From NCBI RefSeq assembly GCF_003012935.1, contig NZ_PUDR01000009.1, positions 124,001 to 188,000 on the forward strand: 64,000 nt of DNA. Reading direction: 5' to 3'. Shown piece by piece: positions 62,917-64,000 of the stretch. The position numbers and the translations under genes were made by a program. The notes under the pieces are model-generated. The model was given only the letters and a program-made list of their open reading frames with translations, searched no databases and was not told the DNA's origin. Origin of the DNA: Pannonibacter carbonis. Lineage in GTDB: Bacteria > Pseudomonadota > Alphaproteobacteria > Rhizobiales > Stappiaceae. Position 1 is the stretch's first letter. Each line of letters opens with the position of its first letter.

Positions 62917-63695
62917 CAGGAGCGCTCCGCCAGAGCGGGCAGGCTGTCAGCCAGGATCTTGCCCAGCCGCTGGCCCCAGGCCGTCTCGGCCTCCGGCGTC
63001 GCGACATCGGTGTTGCGGATCTCGATCATGGCGCAGGCGCGGCCCCGGGATTCGCCGTGGCGTGTCAGGGTGTAGTAGACGCCATCCGCTGGAGAATAGG
63101 GTTCGTTGTCGCCGACCGTCAGATCGCCCGGTGCCTTCAGCGCCGCGATCATCGCGTCGCCGAGCCGCCGGTCCTTGTCGGCAATGATGCCGATTTCCCA
63201 GGGGCGCGAGACGCCCTTGTAGACCGGGGTGTAGGTGTGGACGGAGACGATGACGCTGCGCTTGCCGGCCAGCGCCCGCTCCGCCACCAGCGCGTCGATG
63301 GTGTCATGGAAGGGCACATGCACCAGATCGATGCGCTGTTTGCGATCCTGTTCGCTCAGGTTTTCGTTGCCGGGAATGCGCGTGGTTTCGCTGATCGCCG
63401 GGATGAGGTCATGCGCCGCGTGGTCGCGATTGCAATCGATGATCAGGCGTGAGATGCGAGGATAGACGAGCGGCGCGTCGAGAAGGCGCGACATCTCCTG
63501 GGCCGTGCCAAGCGCACCCGGGTCCCAGGCGATATGCGCCACCCGTGCCTCGGCGCTCAGGCCAAGATCACCATAGGCCTCGGGAATGAAATTCGAGGCG
63601 TGGTCGCACACAAGAACATAGTCACTGCTGCCGCTGCGGTTTTCGATGGACACAGGTGTCCCGTTGCCGGCAAGCGGCCGATCCGGCTGCGCCAT
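62916..63695 (-). CDS. N-formylglutamate amidohydrolase family protein
   Basis: A 259-residue hydrolase of the FGase family (Pfam FGase, related to HutG of the formylglutamate type). VLVCDHASNFIPEAYGDLG, LIIDCNRDHAAHDLIPAISE, VHVPFHDTIDAL and VSVHTYTPVYKG hold the metal and catalytic residues. In histidine degradation these enzymes cut N-formylglutamate, but no hut genes are present. Its place at the head of a ligase and dehydrogenase operon suggests hydrolysis of a gamma-glutamyl amide intermediate (inference). ATG 63695 follows GGGGAGG. Confidence 0.87.
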   Translation of the reverse strand: MAQPDRPLAGNGTPVSIENRSGSSDYVLVCDHASNFIPEAYGDLGLSAEARVAHIAWDPGALGTAQEMSRLLDAPLVYPRISRLIIDCNRDHAAHDLIPAISETTRIPGNENLSEQDRKQRIDLVHVPFHDTIDALVAERALAGKRSVIVSVHTYTPVYKGVSRPWEIGIIADKDRRLGDAMIAALKAPGDLTVGDNEPYSPADGVYYTLTRHGESRGRACAMIEIRNTDVATPEAETAWGQRLGKILADSLPALAERS

Positions 63696-63733
63696 GCTGC
63701 CTCCCCATCTGGATGCGGCCGTCTGTTCATGTT

Positions 63734-63749
63734 TGTATTTTTTGTTACA
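63734..63749. promoter_or_regulatory. Candidate RpiR operator 1 (TGTA-N8-TACA)
   Basis: TGTATTTTTTGTTACA, an inverted repeat TGTA-N8-TACA, lies in the divergent region between the amidohydrolase operon and the rpiR gene. It agrees with site 2 (63773-63788) in 13 of 16 positions. It lies 38 bases upstream of the amidohydrolase start codon. Confidence 0.65.
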
Positions 63750-63772
63750 GAATTGCGTAGACGGCCACGCTG

Positions 63773-63788
63773 TGTATGATTTGATACA
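63773..63788. promoter_or_regulatory. Candidate RpiR operator 2 (TGTA-N8-TACA)
   Basis: TGTATGATTTGATACA has the same TGTA-N8-TACA form as site 1, with centres 39 bases apart. Paired sites at this spacing suit cooperative binding by dimers of the adjacent RpiR-type regulator. Confidence 0.65.
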
Positions 63789-63880
63789 AGGAGGCGGCGC
63801 CTGTCAAACATAAAACATCAAAATGGCCGATCAGGCCAGGCTTGCGCCGGACGCAAACAAGCGCGACAGGGGGGACACGG

Positions 63881-64000
63881 ATGGACCAGACCTTGGTCGA
63901 GGAAATCCGGGAGCGGCTGGACGAGTTCACCACGACGGAACGGCGGGCCGCACAGGCGTTGCTGGCCAATTTTCCGCTGCTCGGCCTGCAGACCGTGGCG
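63881..64000 (+). CDS. RpiR/MurR family regulator, N-terminal part (cut by window edge)
   Basis: Only the first 40 codons are in the window. The segment EEIRERLDEFTTTERRAAQA and LLANFPLLGLQTVA is the N-terminal helical HTH of RpiR-type regulators, which usually carry a SIS sugar-phosphate domain. ATG 63881 follows AGGGGGGA. It diverges from the amidohydrolase-TRAP-ligase operon and likely controls it; RpiR regulators beside amine-catabolic TRAP operons are common. The effector cannot be judged from this fragment. Confidence 0.8.
   Translation, partial: MDQTLVEEIRERLDEFTTTERRAAQALLANFPLLGLQTVA

Noticed and set aside
62916-63695. Amidohydrolase-family gene considered as hutG of histidine degradation
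   Set aside because: No hutH, hutU, hutI or hutC is nearby; the operon contains TRAP, ligase and dehydrogenase genes instead.

Overview
The window looks like high-GC alphaproteobacterial chromosome, most likely Hyphomicrobiales (Rhizobiales). A Stappiaceae-like member is my guess only. The evidence is the argB / engB-yidC-rnpA-rpmH neighbourhood, a RirA-type iron regulator with hemP, a ChoXWV choline importer beside betIAB, and many TRAP, ABC and FCD-type GntR genes. No phage, plasmid, CRISPR array or insertion sequence was seen.

Layout. 1-6 kb (minus strand): start of argB, a GAF-PAS-GGDEF protein with a degenerate EAL domain, then engB, yidC, rnpA and rpmH with a near-consensus promoter. 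6-10.2 kb (plus): a TVP38-type membrane protein, a flavin disulfide-type oxidoreductase and an orphan histidine kinase. 10.6-11.6 kb: tRNA-Arg(ACG) followed by an AT-richer stretch with a lone SUKH/SMI1-type gene. 11.6-24 kb: a diguanylate cyclase, a LysR regulator divergent from a 2251-residue phosphoesterase with LamG-like and DUF4214 regions, then a subtilisin-like protease that also ends in DUF4214. 24-31 kb: a PLP decarboxylase, anmK, a GntR regulator, an orphan TRAP binding protein, a DmpA-type peptidase and a MAPEG protein. 31-44 kb: serine dehydratase, a GntR regulator, kynU-kynA, a PAS-GGDEF-EAL protein, then kynB leading a complete branched-chain-type ABC transporter. 44-48 kb: hemP with a candidate Irr box, rirA, a LacI regulator and a YhiN flavoprotein. 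48-55 kb: choXWV divergent from betI-betA-betB. 55-64 kb: a seven-gene minus-strand run (formylglutamate amidohydrolase family, TRAP dctQ-dctM-dctP, glutamine-synthetase-like ligase, aldehyde dehydrogenase, iron alcohol dehydrogenase), divergent from an RpiR regulator.

How genes work together. (1) kynU-kynA and kynB-ABC form two transcription units that share an AT-rich motif (11 of 12 identical) otherwise out of place in this GC-rich DNA, so I infer one kynurenine regulon that includes its own uptake system. (2) choXWV imports choline and betAB oxidises it to glycine betaine under BetI. (3) The 55-64 kb run has the parts expected for gamma-glutamylation of an imported amino alcohol followed by oxidation and hydrolysis, and two matching TGTA-N8-TACA sites lie in the divergent promoter region. 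(4) rirA and hemP belong to iron and heme homeostasis. Intergenic spaces also carry a dispersed family of long GC-rich inverted repeats, one copy of which is inverted relative to another.
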